Shown in pieces: positions 27,463 through 35,585 of a DNA stretch of 64,000 nt. The stretch is from Candidatus Acidiferrales bacterium (lineage in GTDB: Bacteria > Acidobacteriota > Terriglobia > Acidiferrales > UBA7541). The notes below the pieces were generated by a model. It was not told where the DNA came from, did no database searches, and saw nothing but the letters and a program-made list of their open reading frames with translations. Position numbers and translations under genes: made by a program. Every line of letters begins with the position of its first letter. Position 1 is the stretch's first letter. Location: the NCBI GenBank assembly GCA_035934015.1, contig DASYYH010000008.1:62001-126000 (forward strand). Reading direction: 5' to 3'.

Positions 27463-28374
27463 GTGGCTGCTCCGTTCACAATTCTCTCCAATTCGCCAAC
27501 GCCTCCGCCGGACGCCCATCCTCGTCCGTCGTGGCTGCGCGTGAAATTCTTTGGCGGCCCGAACTATCAGGATTTGAAGCGCATCATGCGCACCAACGAC
27601 CTGCACACGGTTTGCGAAAGTGCGCGCTGCCCGAATATGGGCGAATGCTGGGAGCATCGCACCGCGACGTTCATGATTCTCGGAAACATCTGCACGCGCT
27701 CCTGCGGCTTTTGCGCTGTGCCTTCGGGAAAACCCATCGGTGCGCCGGACCCGGAAGAGCCCGCTCGTGTCGCGGAAGCCGTTGAAAAAATGGGCCTGCG
27801 CTACGCTGTGGTCACTTCCGTAGATCGCGACGATCAGCGCGACGGCGGCGCCGGCATTTTCGCGCGCACCGTGCAAGCGATCCATGAGCGCGTGCACGGC
27901 TGCAAAGTCGAAGTGCTCATCCCCGATTTTCGCGGCAATTGGAAGGCGCTCGCCACGGTCATCGAAGCCGGGCCGGAAGTCCTCGACCACAATGTGGAGA
28001 CGGTGCCGCGCCTCTATCGTCGCGTGCGCAAAGGCTCAGTCTACGAACGTTCGCTCGAATTGCTGCGTCGCGCCAAGGAGATGGCTCCCGCGATGCCTAC
28101 GAAAACGGGCATGATGCTCGGCCTTGGTGAAAAGCGCGAGGAAGTTCTCAGCGCCATGGAGGAAATCGCCCGGCAGCGCGTCGATATTCTCACGCTCGGC
28201 CAGTATCTCCAGCCCACGCGCGAGCATTTGCCGGTCGTGCGCTTCGTGCATCCTGACGAATTCGCCGAATACAAGCGGCTCGGCGGACAGATGGGTTTCA
28301 AGCATGTCGAAGCCGGCCCGCTCGTTCGCTCGTCCTATCACGCCTTCGAACAAGAAGCCGCCGCGCGAACCTAG
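27463..28374 (+). CDS. lipA: Lipoyl synthase
   Basis: LipA is a radical-SAM enzyme that inserts two sulfurs into octanoyl groups on lipoyl domains. The 303-residue protein has the auxiliary-cluster cysteines Cys51, Cys56 and Cys62 (CESARCPNMGEC) and the radical-SAM cysteines Cys77, Cys81 and Cys84 (CTRSCGFC). VTSVDRDDQRDGGAGIFART and VDILTLGQYLQPTREHLPV are further family signatures, and the C-terminal RSSYHAFEQE carries the Ser that ligates the auxiliary cluster. The start is GTG with GGAG eight bases upstream. lipB is not adjacent. Confidence 0.96.
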   Translation: MAAPFTILSNSPTPPPDAHPRPSWLRVKFFGGPNYQDLKRIMRTNDLHTVCESARCPNMGECWEHRTATFMILGNICTRSCGFCAVPSGKPIGAPDPEEPARVAEAVEKMGLRYAVVTSVDRDDQRDGGAGIFARTVQAIHERVHGCKVEVLIPDFRGNWKALATVIEAGPEVLDHNVETVPRLYRRVRKGSVYERSLELLRRAKEMAPAMPTKTGMMLGLGEKREEVLSAMEEIARQRVDILTLGQYLQPTREHLPVVRFVHPDEFAEYKRLGGQMGFKHVEAGPLVRSSYHAFEQEAAART

Positions 28375-28382
28375 CTTCTTCC

Positions 28383-29348
28383 CTACTGCGGCGTGCCCAG
28401 GAATTTCTCCGCAATTTGCTTCACGCGCGCCGCACACTCGGCGTCCGAAATCTCCAAATTTTCCGCCGCACGAAAATCCGCGGCGGCCAGCTCATTGCGC
28501 CCTAATTCCGTATAGAAATTGCCGCGCAAGAGCAGGAAAATCGGATTGTTTGGATATTTTTCGACGAGTGGCTGCAAGATTTCCAGCGCCCGCTCATATT
28601 GGAAATCATACGTGCGCAGGTTTTTCGCTAGATAAAATCGAGCATCCACGGGCGTCAGCTCCGCGTGCTCCATCGCATTCGTGAGTTGCGCAATTCCTTC
28701 CTTTTTGCTTCCCCCCGGAATTCCCATGAAAAACCTCAAAATCTTCACAAAGCTCGAAAGCGTATCAATATAGTAGTTATAGAGGCCAAGCCCCGTATCC
28801 TCGTCGGCGAGTGATGGGTCAAGTTTTTGCGCGCGTAAGAATTCCGTCCGCGCCGCGACGCCAGCATGCGCCGTATTTCGTCTCTCGAAACGTAAGCCAT
28901 AGAGCCTCGCCTTCAGCGCCCAGCCGAGGCCGGCGTAAATGTGCATTTCCGCGGTGTCATTTTCTTGGATTTTTGATTCGGCGAGCTGCACTGCCTTGTC
29001 CGCAAGCGCCAGATATTCAGCGTCTCCTCGTTGCTTCGCGCGGCCCCATGCTTCAACCATTCCATATTTCACGTCCAGGTTTTGGCAATACATCTCCCAC
29101 CAGCGCGCTTCTCCTTCGATTAAATAACCGAGCGGATCGTCAGGGTTTGTTTGTTCAATTTGCCGCGCCTGCGTAATACCACCGGGGAAATCGCCGCTAT
29201 CGATCGTTTCGATGGCTTCTTGCGCGTCCGTGGGAACTGCAATTTGCCTGGATATTTTACCGCCCAAAAGCAAATGTGTCCTTGCTCCAGCAAATGTCGG
29301 CGTAATAGTTAAAAGGAGGGCAAGGCAAAAGAGCGTCGCGATCCTCAC
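28383..29348 (-). CDS. Secreted TPR-repeat protein
   Basis: With the GTG start at 29348 the 321-residue protein opens with a signal peptide (IATLFCLALLLTITPTFAGA) and then contains TPR-like helices. Examples are EAIETIDSGDFPGGITQARQ, YLALADKAVQLAESKIQ, ERALEILQPLVEKYPNNP and LLRGNFYTELGRNELAAADF. GTGA makes a four-base overlap with the stop of the upstream membrane-protein gene, pointing to coupled translation. An ATG at 29396 would give a longer N-terminus inside that gene and has no ribosome binding site. It probably acts in the periplasm as a scaffold or binding protein; no specific role can be assigned. Confidence 0.7.
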   Translation of the reverse strand: MRIATLFCLALLLTITPTFAGARTHLLLGGKISRQIAVPTDAQEAIETIDSGDFPGGITQARQIEQTNPDDPLGYLIEGEARWWEMYCQNLDVKYGMVEAWGRAKQRGDAEYLALADKAVQLAESKIQENDTAEMHIYAGLGWALKARLYGLRFERRNTAHAGVAARTEFLRAQKLDPSLADEDTGLGLYNYYIDTLSSFVKILRFFMGIPGGSKKEGIAQLTNAMEHAELTPVDARFYLAKNLRTYDFQYERALEILQPLVEKYPNNPIFLLLRGNFYTELGRNELAAADFRAAENLEISDAECAARVKQIAEKFLGTPQ

Positions 29349-30265
29349 TCCATAATGCGCGGGTCGCGCGACCGGGGAATCCACCGAACAAGCCATGCGG
29401 CTGTAACGTACATCACGAAACATTCGAGCGCAAATGGAAGAAATCCCAGATAGCCCGGCGCCGGCATCTCGAAAATCTTGTAGCGCTGCAGGATCGGAAA
29501 AATGTAATGCCATTTCGCCGCCGCCCAGTAGTTCCAGAATTCCCAGAGCCAGCCGCACACCCATCCCGCGGCCAGCAGCGAATAAAATCGCGCCCGCCGT
29601 CCCCACGAAATGTCACCGAGCAGCGACGGCAACCCCAGCCTGTAATTCAGCGGATCGAGTGCCAAATAAAATCCCACCCACACCAGCGCGAAAAGGTATG
29701 CCGCAATGTGCCGCCACAGAATCAGCGGCAGCACAAGGCAAATCACGCCGATGCCCATCATGTTGCGGCAGAGTCTCGGCGAAATCGCCACTTCCTCGCG
29801 CCGCTTGAACCAGCCGAAAGATTCGATAAGCTCCGCCGTCTCTAGTATTCCCGGCGTAATCGTGGCAAAGGACCAGCAATATCCTAGCAATCCCCAGACC
29901 ATCTCCCGGGGCACTCCCGTATAGTTCCAGTTCTCAAGCCGCAGGTTGTATGCCTCGAAAATCAGCCACAGCGGAATCGACAAAAGGGCCATCTGGAAAA
30001 AGTCTCGTGGTGCATTGCGTAGCCGAGAACGCCCGGTGATTGCCCACACTGCGGAGTCAACGATCAGCAGGTACGCCGACCACGCAATCGGCGTGAAATA
30101 TGTCGCCACCGGCTCGATACCGCGAAACATGAGCCATTCCGCTCCCGCGAGCGCGGCAATTGCAAACCAGCCGGAGAGCGGATAACGCTTTTTGCGGCAC
30201 CGCAAGAATTCCAGCACCAGAATCGCCAGCGTCGCCGCCGTAACAATGACTCCGAGTTTCACCAT
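29345..30265 (-). CDS. Multi-pass membrane protein of unknown function
   Basis: The 306-residue protein has about eight or nine predicted membrane helices (for example LGVIVTAATLAILVLEFL, FFQMALLSIPLWLIFEAYNL, MGIGVICLVLPLILW, FALVWVGFYLALDPL, YSLLAAGWVCGWLWEFWNYW and FALECFVMYVTAAWLVRW). Notable conserved-looking residues are clustered aromatic/charged pairs in the helices, such as EAYNLRLENWNY and LWEFWNYWAA, which suggest a buried polar site. I do not recognise the family. It overlaps the downstream TPR gene by four bases, so the two likely work together. The ATG at 30265 was preferred over one ten codons upstream, because the helix then starts directly. Confidence 0.65.
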   Translation of the reverse strand: MVKLGVIVTAATLAILVLEFLRCRKKRYPLSGWFAIAALAGAEWLMFRGIEPVATYFTPIAWSAYLLIVDSAVWAITGRSRLRNAPRDFFQMALLSIPLWLIFEAYNLRLENWNYTGVPREMVWGLLGYCWSFATITPGILETAELIESFGWFKRREEVAISPRLCRNMMGIGVICLVLPLILWRHIAAYLFALVWVGFYLALDPLNYRLGLPSLLGDISWGRRARFYSLLAAGWVCGWLWEFWNYWAAAKWHYIFPILQRYKIFEMPAPGYLGFLPFALECFVMYVTAAWLVRWIPRSRDPRIME

Positions 30266-30358
30266 AGGCGCAAAAGTGTAGCGCAGTTCTCGCAAACTTT
30301 ATCACCGGCGCATTCCGGTTCTTTGCTATCCTTTGGCGCCCGGCGTCATCTCATCCTT

Positions 30359-31711
30359 ATGAACATGCGCCAGCCCATCAAACTTGAGCGTGGCCTCGGC
30401 CTGAAAGAAGCCACGGCCCTCAACATGATCGACATGGTGGGCATTGGCCCATTCATCGTCATTCCCCTGGTGATTAAAGACATGGCTGGCCCACAGTGCC
30501 TGCTCGCCTGGGCCGTCGGCGGTGTTCTCGCTCTTATCGACGGCTGCGTTTGGGCCGAACTCGGTGCCGCCATGCCCGAGGCTGGCGGCAGTTACGTGTA
30601 CTTGCGCGAGGCTTACGGTCCCGCGAAGTGGGGCCGCCTGCTTTCCTTCCTCGTGATTTGGCAGACGATTTTTCAGGCGCCGCTCGTCATCGCTTCCGGC
30701 GCGATTGGCTTCGCTGAATATCTCGCCTACCTTGTGCCGCTCGGCTACTACAGCCAGAAAGCCGTCGCGGGTGCAGTCGTGATTGCTCTCGCGATTTTGC
30801 TGTATCGCCGCATCACGAGCATCGGTAAGATCTCCATGCTTCTGTGGATCGGCGTGTTTGGAACGATCCTTTGGCTGATCGCCGCGGGCCTAACGCACTT
30901 TCATCCCGCGCTCGCCTTCCGCTATCCCGCGCACGCCTGGAGCCTCAATTGGCTCTTTTTCGCCGCGCTCGGCAGCGCCACAATCCAAACGATCTATACC
31001 TATTGGGGCTACTACAACGTCTGCTTTCTCGGGGGCGAAATTCGCCAGCCTGAGCGAAACATTCCGCGCACGATTTTTCTTTCCATCATTGCCATTGGCA
31101 TTCTGTATCTCGCTATGCAGACCTGCATTCTCGGTGTCGTGTCGTGGCAGGAAGCGCAGCATTCGGAATTCATAGTCAGTCTGTTTTTCCAGCGCATCTA
31201 CGGCCCGCACGCGGCGCAATTCGCCACCATACTCATTCTGTGGATCGCTTTCGCCTCGCTTTTTTCCGCAACGCTCGGCTATTCGCGCATTCCTTATGCC
31301 GCAGCGCTCGATGGCAACTTTTTCTCCGTTTTCGGGCGCGTCCATCCCACAAAGCATTTTCCCCACGTTTCGCTGCTCACGCTCTGCGCCGTGGCCTTCA
31401 TTTTCAGCCTGTCATTCAAGCTTGAGACGGTTATCACTGCGATTGCCGCCATGCGTATTCTGGTTCAGTTTGTCGGCCAGGCCGTTGGAGTGATTTTGTT
31501 GCGCTGGCGCTGGTCCGGCGAGCGTCTGCCCTTCAAAATGTGGCTTTTCCCCATTCCCGCCGGAATCGCTATAATCTTATGGCTCGCGCTTTTTGCGGCT
31601 ACGGGCCGGCGAATGCTCTTTGGTTTGTTCGCCATTCTTGCCGGTGTCATCGTCTTTCTAATTCGGTCGAAGCATTCCAACCGATGGCCTTTTGCGGAGG
31701 CAACAGAATGA
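30359..31711 (+). CDS. APC-superfamily amino acid permease
   Basis: The 450-residue protein has about twelve membrane helices and the APC opening LKEATALNMIDMVGIGPFIV, whose GIGPF loop is the usual substrate-binding helix 1 break. AELGAAMPEAGGSYVYLREAYG is the family signature of helix 3, and CFLGGEIRQPERNIPRTIF that of the helix 6-7 region. It should import an amino acid or polyamine by proton or cation coupling; substrate is not visible. Two ATGs (30359 and 30365) lie close together and the first was taken. Its TGA overlaps the start of the PIG-L deacetylase gene (ATGA), suggesting coupled expression. Confidence 0.88.
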   Translation: MNMRQPIKLERGLGLKEATALNMIDMVGIGPFIVIPLVIKDMAGPQCLLAWAVGGVLALIDGCVWAELGAAMPEAGGSYVYLREAYGPAKWGRLLSFLVIWQTIFQAPLVIASGAIGFAEYLAYLVPLGYYSQKAVAGAVVIALAILLYRRITSIGKISMLLWIGVFGTILWLIAAGLTHFHPALAFRYPAHAWSLNWLFFAALGSATIQTIYTYWGYYNVCFLGGEIRQPERNIPRTIFLSIIAIGILYLAMQTCILGVVSWQEAQHSEFIVSLFFQRIYGPHAAQFATILILWIAFASLFSATLGYSRIPYAAALDGNFFSVFGRVHPTKHFPHVSLLTLCAVAFIFSLSFKLETVITAIAAMRILVQFVGQAVGVILLRWRWSGERLPFKMWLFPIPAGIAIILWLALFAATGRRMLFGLFAILAGVIVFLIRSKHSNRWPFAEATE

Positions 31712-34242
31712 AAATTCGGGGGTACACAAATCTCGCGGCTGCGGTAGCCGCCATCCTTTTCTTGTCTCCGGTGGCGAGAGCGCAATCCGTCGCTCAGGTG
31801 GTGGATGCCATCGACCATGCGCGCATCACCACGCGCGTTCTTTACGTCACCGCCCATCCCGATGATGAGCACGCCGCCGTCCTGACGTATCTCTCCAAAG
31901 GACTCGGCGACGATGTGGCTCTCTGCTCCACGACGCGCGGTGAAGGCGGCCAGAACGCCATCGGCCCTGAACTCGGCCCCGCGCTCAAGATCCTTCGCAC
32001 CGATGAGCTCTATCGCGCCACGCAGGCTTACGGCGCGGAGCTCTTCTTTACCCGCGTTCCCGACTTCGGATTCTCTAAGAGCGCCGACGAAACCCTGCGC
32101 ATTTGGAACGGTATCGGCAAGGAGGATCTTGTCCGCATCATTCGCACGTTTCGTCCTGGCATAATCATCAATCAATGGGGTGGCGTCCACTCCGGCCACG
32201 GCCAGCACCAGGCCACCGGCATCATCACTTCGCAAGCGGCCGCAGCCGCCGCCGATCCCACGCAATATCCGGATCAATTGAAGGAAGGCCTCCGTCCTTG
32301 GACCGTCGCTCACGTCCTGCAATATGCGCGCAACGGTCAGGAAGATCAGCAAAGGGTTGTTAAGCTTCCTATCGGCAAAATCTCTCCGCTCTGGGGCCAG
32401 AGCTACTCCAATCTCGCCATGGTCGGCTTTGCCAACCATCGCTCGCAGGGCATCACGCGCATTCTCGACTCGCCTTTTTTCAGCCGTCCGGTTTCGCTGG
32501 TTGATCCCCAGGGCGGAGATATCAGCATCGACGACTTCACGCAGTCGCTCTTCTCCATTTCCAAGAACGCGAGTCAGATGGAAGTTCCCCTGGGTGCTGC
32601 CGATGGCGCGCTCGTCGCCGCGCGGCAAGCAGCCCTCCGCCTGGACTGGCCCTCCGCCGTGAAATATCTCGCTGCCGCCGGAAAAGAAATGGACAAGGCT
32701 ATCGAGCAAGCCCGCAACTCCGCGACCGCGGACGCCGATGTTCTTTGGGAATTAAGGCAGCAGCGCCAGAAGATCGATAACGCTCTAGCCGAAGCTGTGG
32801 CTCTCAACGTGAATGCTGAGGCAGATCAAAATGCTCTCATCGCCGGCGGCAATTTTTCCGTGCGCGTTACTTGGAGATCTCGCAGCGATGTTGGCGCGGA
32901 TATTTCCGCTCCCTCGCTGGAGACTCCTCAGGGTTGGAGAGTCACTCCTGCCGCTTCCCAGAACGACCAGCAAACCTTCATTTCGGAGATGTCTTTTCAA
33001 GTCAGCATTCCATCCGGGGCCACGCCTCCCGTATCGCCGCAGGACGCAATTTTGCCTTGGCCTCCTCCGCTCGTCGAAGCGCATATCACCGGCACGGCCG
33101 GCGGCTACACATTCTCCGTCGAAAAGCCGGTCATCTCCCGCGACTACACTTCAACAACCGTCGAAACCATGCCGCTCGAACTTGTTCCGGCTGTCACACT
33201 GACTGTCGACCCGCAGCAGATCATCCTGCCTGTGAATCGTTCCGCGAAGACGTTCCAGTTGCTCATGCGCGTCAGCTATCACGGAGCAGCCGCTGCGCAA
33301 GTCGCCCCCGGCGTTCTCGCTCCCGATGGCTGGACCGTCAGTTCCGTCGCACCTCTCGACTTCGCCAAGCCCGGCGACCGTCTGGTGCGCTTTTCCATAA
33401 CACCTCCGGCCGGCATCTCCGAGTCAGCATACGTCTTGAAACCCTATGCGCGCCTGGGTGGCCAAACTTTCGCCACTTCTTACGAGGCGTTGCCTTCGCT
33501 TCCTTCGCGCCACGTCAGCGAACCGGTCGTCGCCACCGCGCACGTACTCGATCTCGCGATTCCGCAGCGCCTTCGCGTCGGTTACATCGCCGCGGGTATC
33601 GATCCCGTCCCGCAGTCGCTGCAGCAGCTCGGCATTGACGTCGATATGCTCGACGAAGCAGCTCTCGCTTTTGGCGACCTCAGCCAGTATGACGCCATCG
33701 TCGTCGGCATTCGCGCCTATGAACTTCGCCCCGATCTGATGAGCGCAAACAGCCGTCTGCTCGATTACGTCCAGCACGGCGGCACGCTCGTCGTTCAATA
33801 CGAGCGCGACTTTGCCTGGAATAAGCTCCTCCCCGCGCCCTTTTCGGCCACGGAGGGCAAGCCGATGGACGGCCGTCCCGGCCAATACACCTCTGCTGAG
33901 CGTGTCACCGACGAAACTGCTGCGGTTCGTTTCCTCGATCCTTCCTGTCCTCTGCTGAATTTCCCGAACCGCATCACCGAGGATGATTTCAAGGACTGGA
34001 TTCAGGAGCGCGGCCTTTATTTCTGGGGTCAGTGGGATCCGCGATACAAGGCTGTCTTCGCCATGCATGACCCCGGCGAGCAAGATGCCCTCGGCAGCCT
34101 TGTTTATGCGCACGACGGCAAAGGGATTTACATCTACACCGGCCTGGCGTTCTTCCGCCAGCTTCCGGCTGGCGTCCCGGGAGCCTATCGCTTGTTCGTC
34201 AACTTGCTGAGCGCCTCGAAAGCGGGAGCCCCGTCGCAATAA
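31708..34242 (+). CDS. Secreted PIG-L (LmbE-like) deacetylase with long C-terminal extension
   Basis: The 844-residue protein has a signal peptide (YTNLAAAVAAILFLSPVARA) and then a PIG-L/LmbE domain. Its zinc motif is AHPDDEHAAVLTYLSKG, and the second zinc His site is HSGHGQHQATG. Such domains deacetylate N-acetylglucosaminyl or similar groups. Residues about 400-640 look like beta-rich NEW3/Ig-type domains. About 660-840 resemble a ThuA/class I amidotransferase-like domain (LRVGYIAAGIDPVPQSLQQL, YDAIVVGIRAYELRPDL, LVVQYERDF). It is much longer than plain LmbE proteins of about 230-270 residues, so it probably acts on an external glycan. GGAGG lies eight bases before the ATG. Confidence 0.85.
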   Translation: MKIRGYTNLAAAVAAILFLSPVARAQSVAQVVDAIDHARITTRVLYVTAHPDDEHAAVLTYLSKGLGDDVALCSTTRGEGGQNAIGPELGPALKILRTDELYRATQAYGAELFFTRVPDFGFSKSADETLRIWNGIGKEDLVRIIRTFRPGIIINQWGGVHSGHGQHQATGIITSQAAAAAADPTQYPDQLKEGLRPWTVAHVLQYARNGQEDQQRVVKLPIGKISPLWGQSYSNLAMVGFANHRSQGITRILDSPFFSRPVSLVDPQGGDISIDDFTQSLFSISKNASQMEVPLGAADGALVAARQAALRLDWPSAVKYLAAAGKEMDKAIEQARNSATADADVLWELRQQRQKIDNALAEAVALNVNAEADQNALIAGGNFSVRVTWRSRSDVGADISAPSLETPQGWRVTPAASQNDQQTFISEMSFQVSIPSGATPPVSPQDAILPWPPPLVEAHITGTAGGYTFSVEKPVISRDYTSTTVETMPLELVPAVTLTVDPQQIILPVNRSAKTFQLLMRVSYHGAAAAQVAPGVLAPDGWTVSSVAPLDFAKPGDRLVRFSITPPAGISESAYVLKPYARLGGQTFATSYEALPSLPSRHVSEPVVATAHVLDLAIPQRLRVGYIAAGIDPVPQSLQQLGIDVDMLDEAALAFGDLSQYDAIVVGIRAYELRPDLMSANSRLLDYVQHGGTLVVQYERDFAWNKLLPAPFSATEGKPMDGRPGQYTSAERVTDETAAVRFLDPSCPLLNFPNRITEDDFKDWIQERGLYFWGQWDPRYKAVFAMHDPGEQDALGSLVYAHDGKGIYIYTGLAFFRQLPAGVPGAYRLFVNLLSASKAGAPSQ

Positions 34243-34436
34243 AATAGAAAAACGAAATCGTAACCGGCGCGTACGGCGCGGCTGGTCCGCGCATCGCCCG
34301 CCGCTGCGTGTTTCCACTTCGTCAACACACCACTCTCCCTCTGCTCAATCGCAAAAAACGCTTGTGCTATGCTCTGCTTGCACTTTGCATCGGCGGCCGA
34401 TTTTTGTCTTCTTGCGGCCGCAGCCAAGGGGGAATC

Positions 34437-34937
34437 ATGAAAAGCAAATCCGTATTGGTAATCGCAATGGTCGCTTTTTTTGCGCTGATACCTTCCGCTC
34501 AATCGCAGCAGAAGCAAAAAACTCCAGAGAGCATGATTCCGGAATCTCCCGCCGCTGTGGTTGCCCGGGAACTCGATCAGGACATTGGCAAAATGCTGGC
34601 CGCCTGGCAGTTGGGCAACATTGAGGAAATGCACAAATATTATGCCGACGACGCGACCTGGGTCTCTGGAGCTTATGCTCCGCCGATCGTGGGCTGGGAC
34701 AACTACGTCGCCGTCTACAAGCAGGAAGTCAGTCGAATCTCCGGCGGGCAGCTCATTCGCCGCAACACCAATTTCTTCCATTACAACGACACCGCCTGGG
34801 TGTGCTATCAGTGGGAGTTCGATGCCAATGTGGATGGCCGCGCTTCAACCACGCGGGGACAAACAACTCTCGTCTTTGTAAAAGCCGGCAATCACTGGCT
34901 GATTGTCCACAATCACACTTCTCAAATCTACCCCTGA
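34437..34937 (+). CDS. Secreted NTF2-like (DUF4440/SnoaL-type) protein
   Basis: The 166-residue protein has a signal peptide (SVLVIAMVAFFALIPSAQSQ) and an NTF2-like cone fold. Helix MLAAWQLGNIEEMHKYYADD is followed by TWVSGAYAPPIVGWDNYVAV, then strands WVCYQWEFDANVDG, RGQTTLVFVKAGNHWLIVHN and HTSQIY. AAGGGGGAATC precedes the ATG. This resembles calcium/calmodulin kinase II association-like or ketosteroid isomerase-like proteins of unknown substrate. It is a single gene and a family relative of the product of 6707-7180. Confidence 0.72.
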   Translation: MKSKSVLVIAMVAFFALIPSAQSQQKQKTPESMIPESPAAVVARELDQDIGKMLAAWQLGNIEEMHKYYADDATWVSGAYAPPIVGWDNYVAVYKQEVSRISGGQLIRRNTNFFHYNDTAWVCYQWEFDANVDGRASTTRGQTTLVFVKAGNHWLIVHNHTSQIYP

Positions 34938-34979
34938 ACGGGGCATTCGACGCAGGAACGGATCAGTTCAGTACGAAAA

Positions 34980-35261
34980 TTAGAAGCTTTTTAATCCCTG
35001 CCAGATCCATAGACCAGCGCTCGTCAGCGCCAGTACGATCCAGACGATCATCACATTGCGGATGACGGGATTGATTCTTTCAATGCGCGCGACAATTTCT
35101 CGCTGCTCCCGTGCCAGTCCCTCTTCCGCTTTATCCAGAAAGATTTGATCACCTTCGCGTGTTTCCAGCGTCCCGCGGTAGATGATCAGGCAGAACCAGG
35201 CGACGAGAGCAACTCCACAGGCACTGAGAACGGCAAATAGGACCACGTTTTGCGTGTCCAT
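34980..35261 (-). CDS. Small two-helix membrane protein of unknown function
   Basis: The 93-residue protein has two predicted membrane helices (VVLFAVLSACGVALVAWFCL near the N-terminus and RNVMIVWIVLALTSAGLWIW near the C-terminus). A charged cytoplasmic or periplasmic helix (RIERINPVIRNV preceded by EGLAREQREIVA) joins them. GGAGG lies five bases before the ATG, which is why this start was taken rather than an in-frame one 60 codons upstream in non-coding-looking DNA. I do not recognise the family. Confidence 0.6.
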   Translation of the reverse strand: MDTQNVVLFAVLSACGVALVAWFCLIIYRGTLETREGDQIFLDKAEEGLAREQREIVARIERINPVIRNVMIVWIVLALTSAGLWIWQGLKSF

Positions 35262-35425
35262 CGTTGCCTCCATGCCCCGGGGCCGGAGGACTGCCCCAAA
35301 ACCAACCCCGAAGGACCCTTCTAAGCCGGGATTATAGCACCGCGCTCGCCCGTGGCTGCTGCAAAATGCCGTTCGCCCCCTTCTATTAATGCGTTGGTAA
35401 ACAAGTTGTGATTTGAGGTGCCTCG

Positions 35426-35454
35426 TTGACAAACGGCCCATCCGGCGGCAAAAT
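35426..35454 (+). promoter_or_regulatory. Sigma70-type promoter of tRNA-Leu
   Basis: A perfect -35 box TTGACA (35426-35431) and a -10 box CAAAAT (35449-35454, four of six matches to TATAAT) are separated by the ideal 17 bases. Transcription would start near 35461, about 22 bases before the mature tRNA end. This is the best promoter seen in the window. Confidence 0.65.
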
Positions 35455-35482
35455 CATTTCGCTGCAATTTGCCCCACGTTTG

Positions 35483-35569
35483 GCCCGGATGGCGGAATTG
35501 GCAGACGCGCCAGCTTCAGGAGCTGGTTCTCGCAAGGGAGTGGAGGTTCGAGTCCTCTTCCGGGCACCA
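35483..35569 (+). tRNA. tRNA-Leu (anticodon CAG)
   Basis: The 87-base sequence folds as a class II tRNA. The acceptor stem GCCCGGA (35483-35489) pairs with TCCGGGC (35559-35565). The anticodon stem CCAGC/GCTGG holds the loop TTCAGGA, whose anticodon CAG reads CUG. A long variable arm follows, and the T arm contains GGTTCGAGTCC. The discriminator is A and the CCA end is encoded. It lies 16 bases from the convergent aas stop codon. Confidence 0.97.
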
Positions 35570-35585
35570 TTCATTGGCGAACGCC

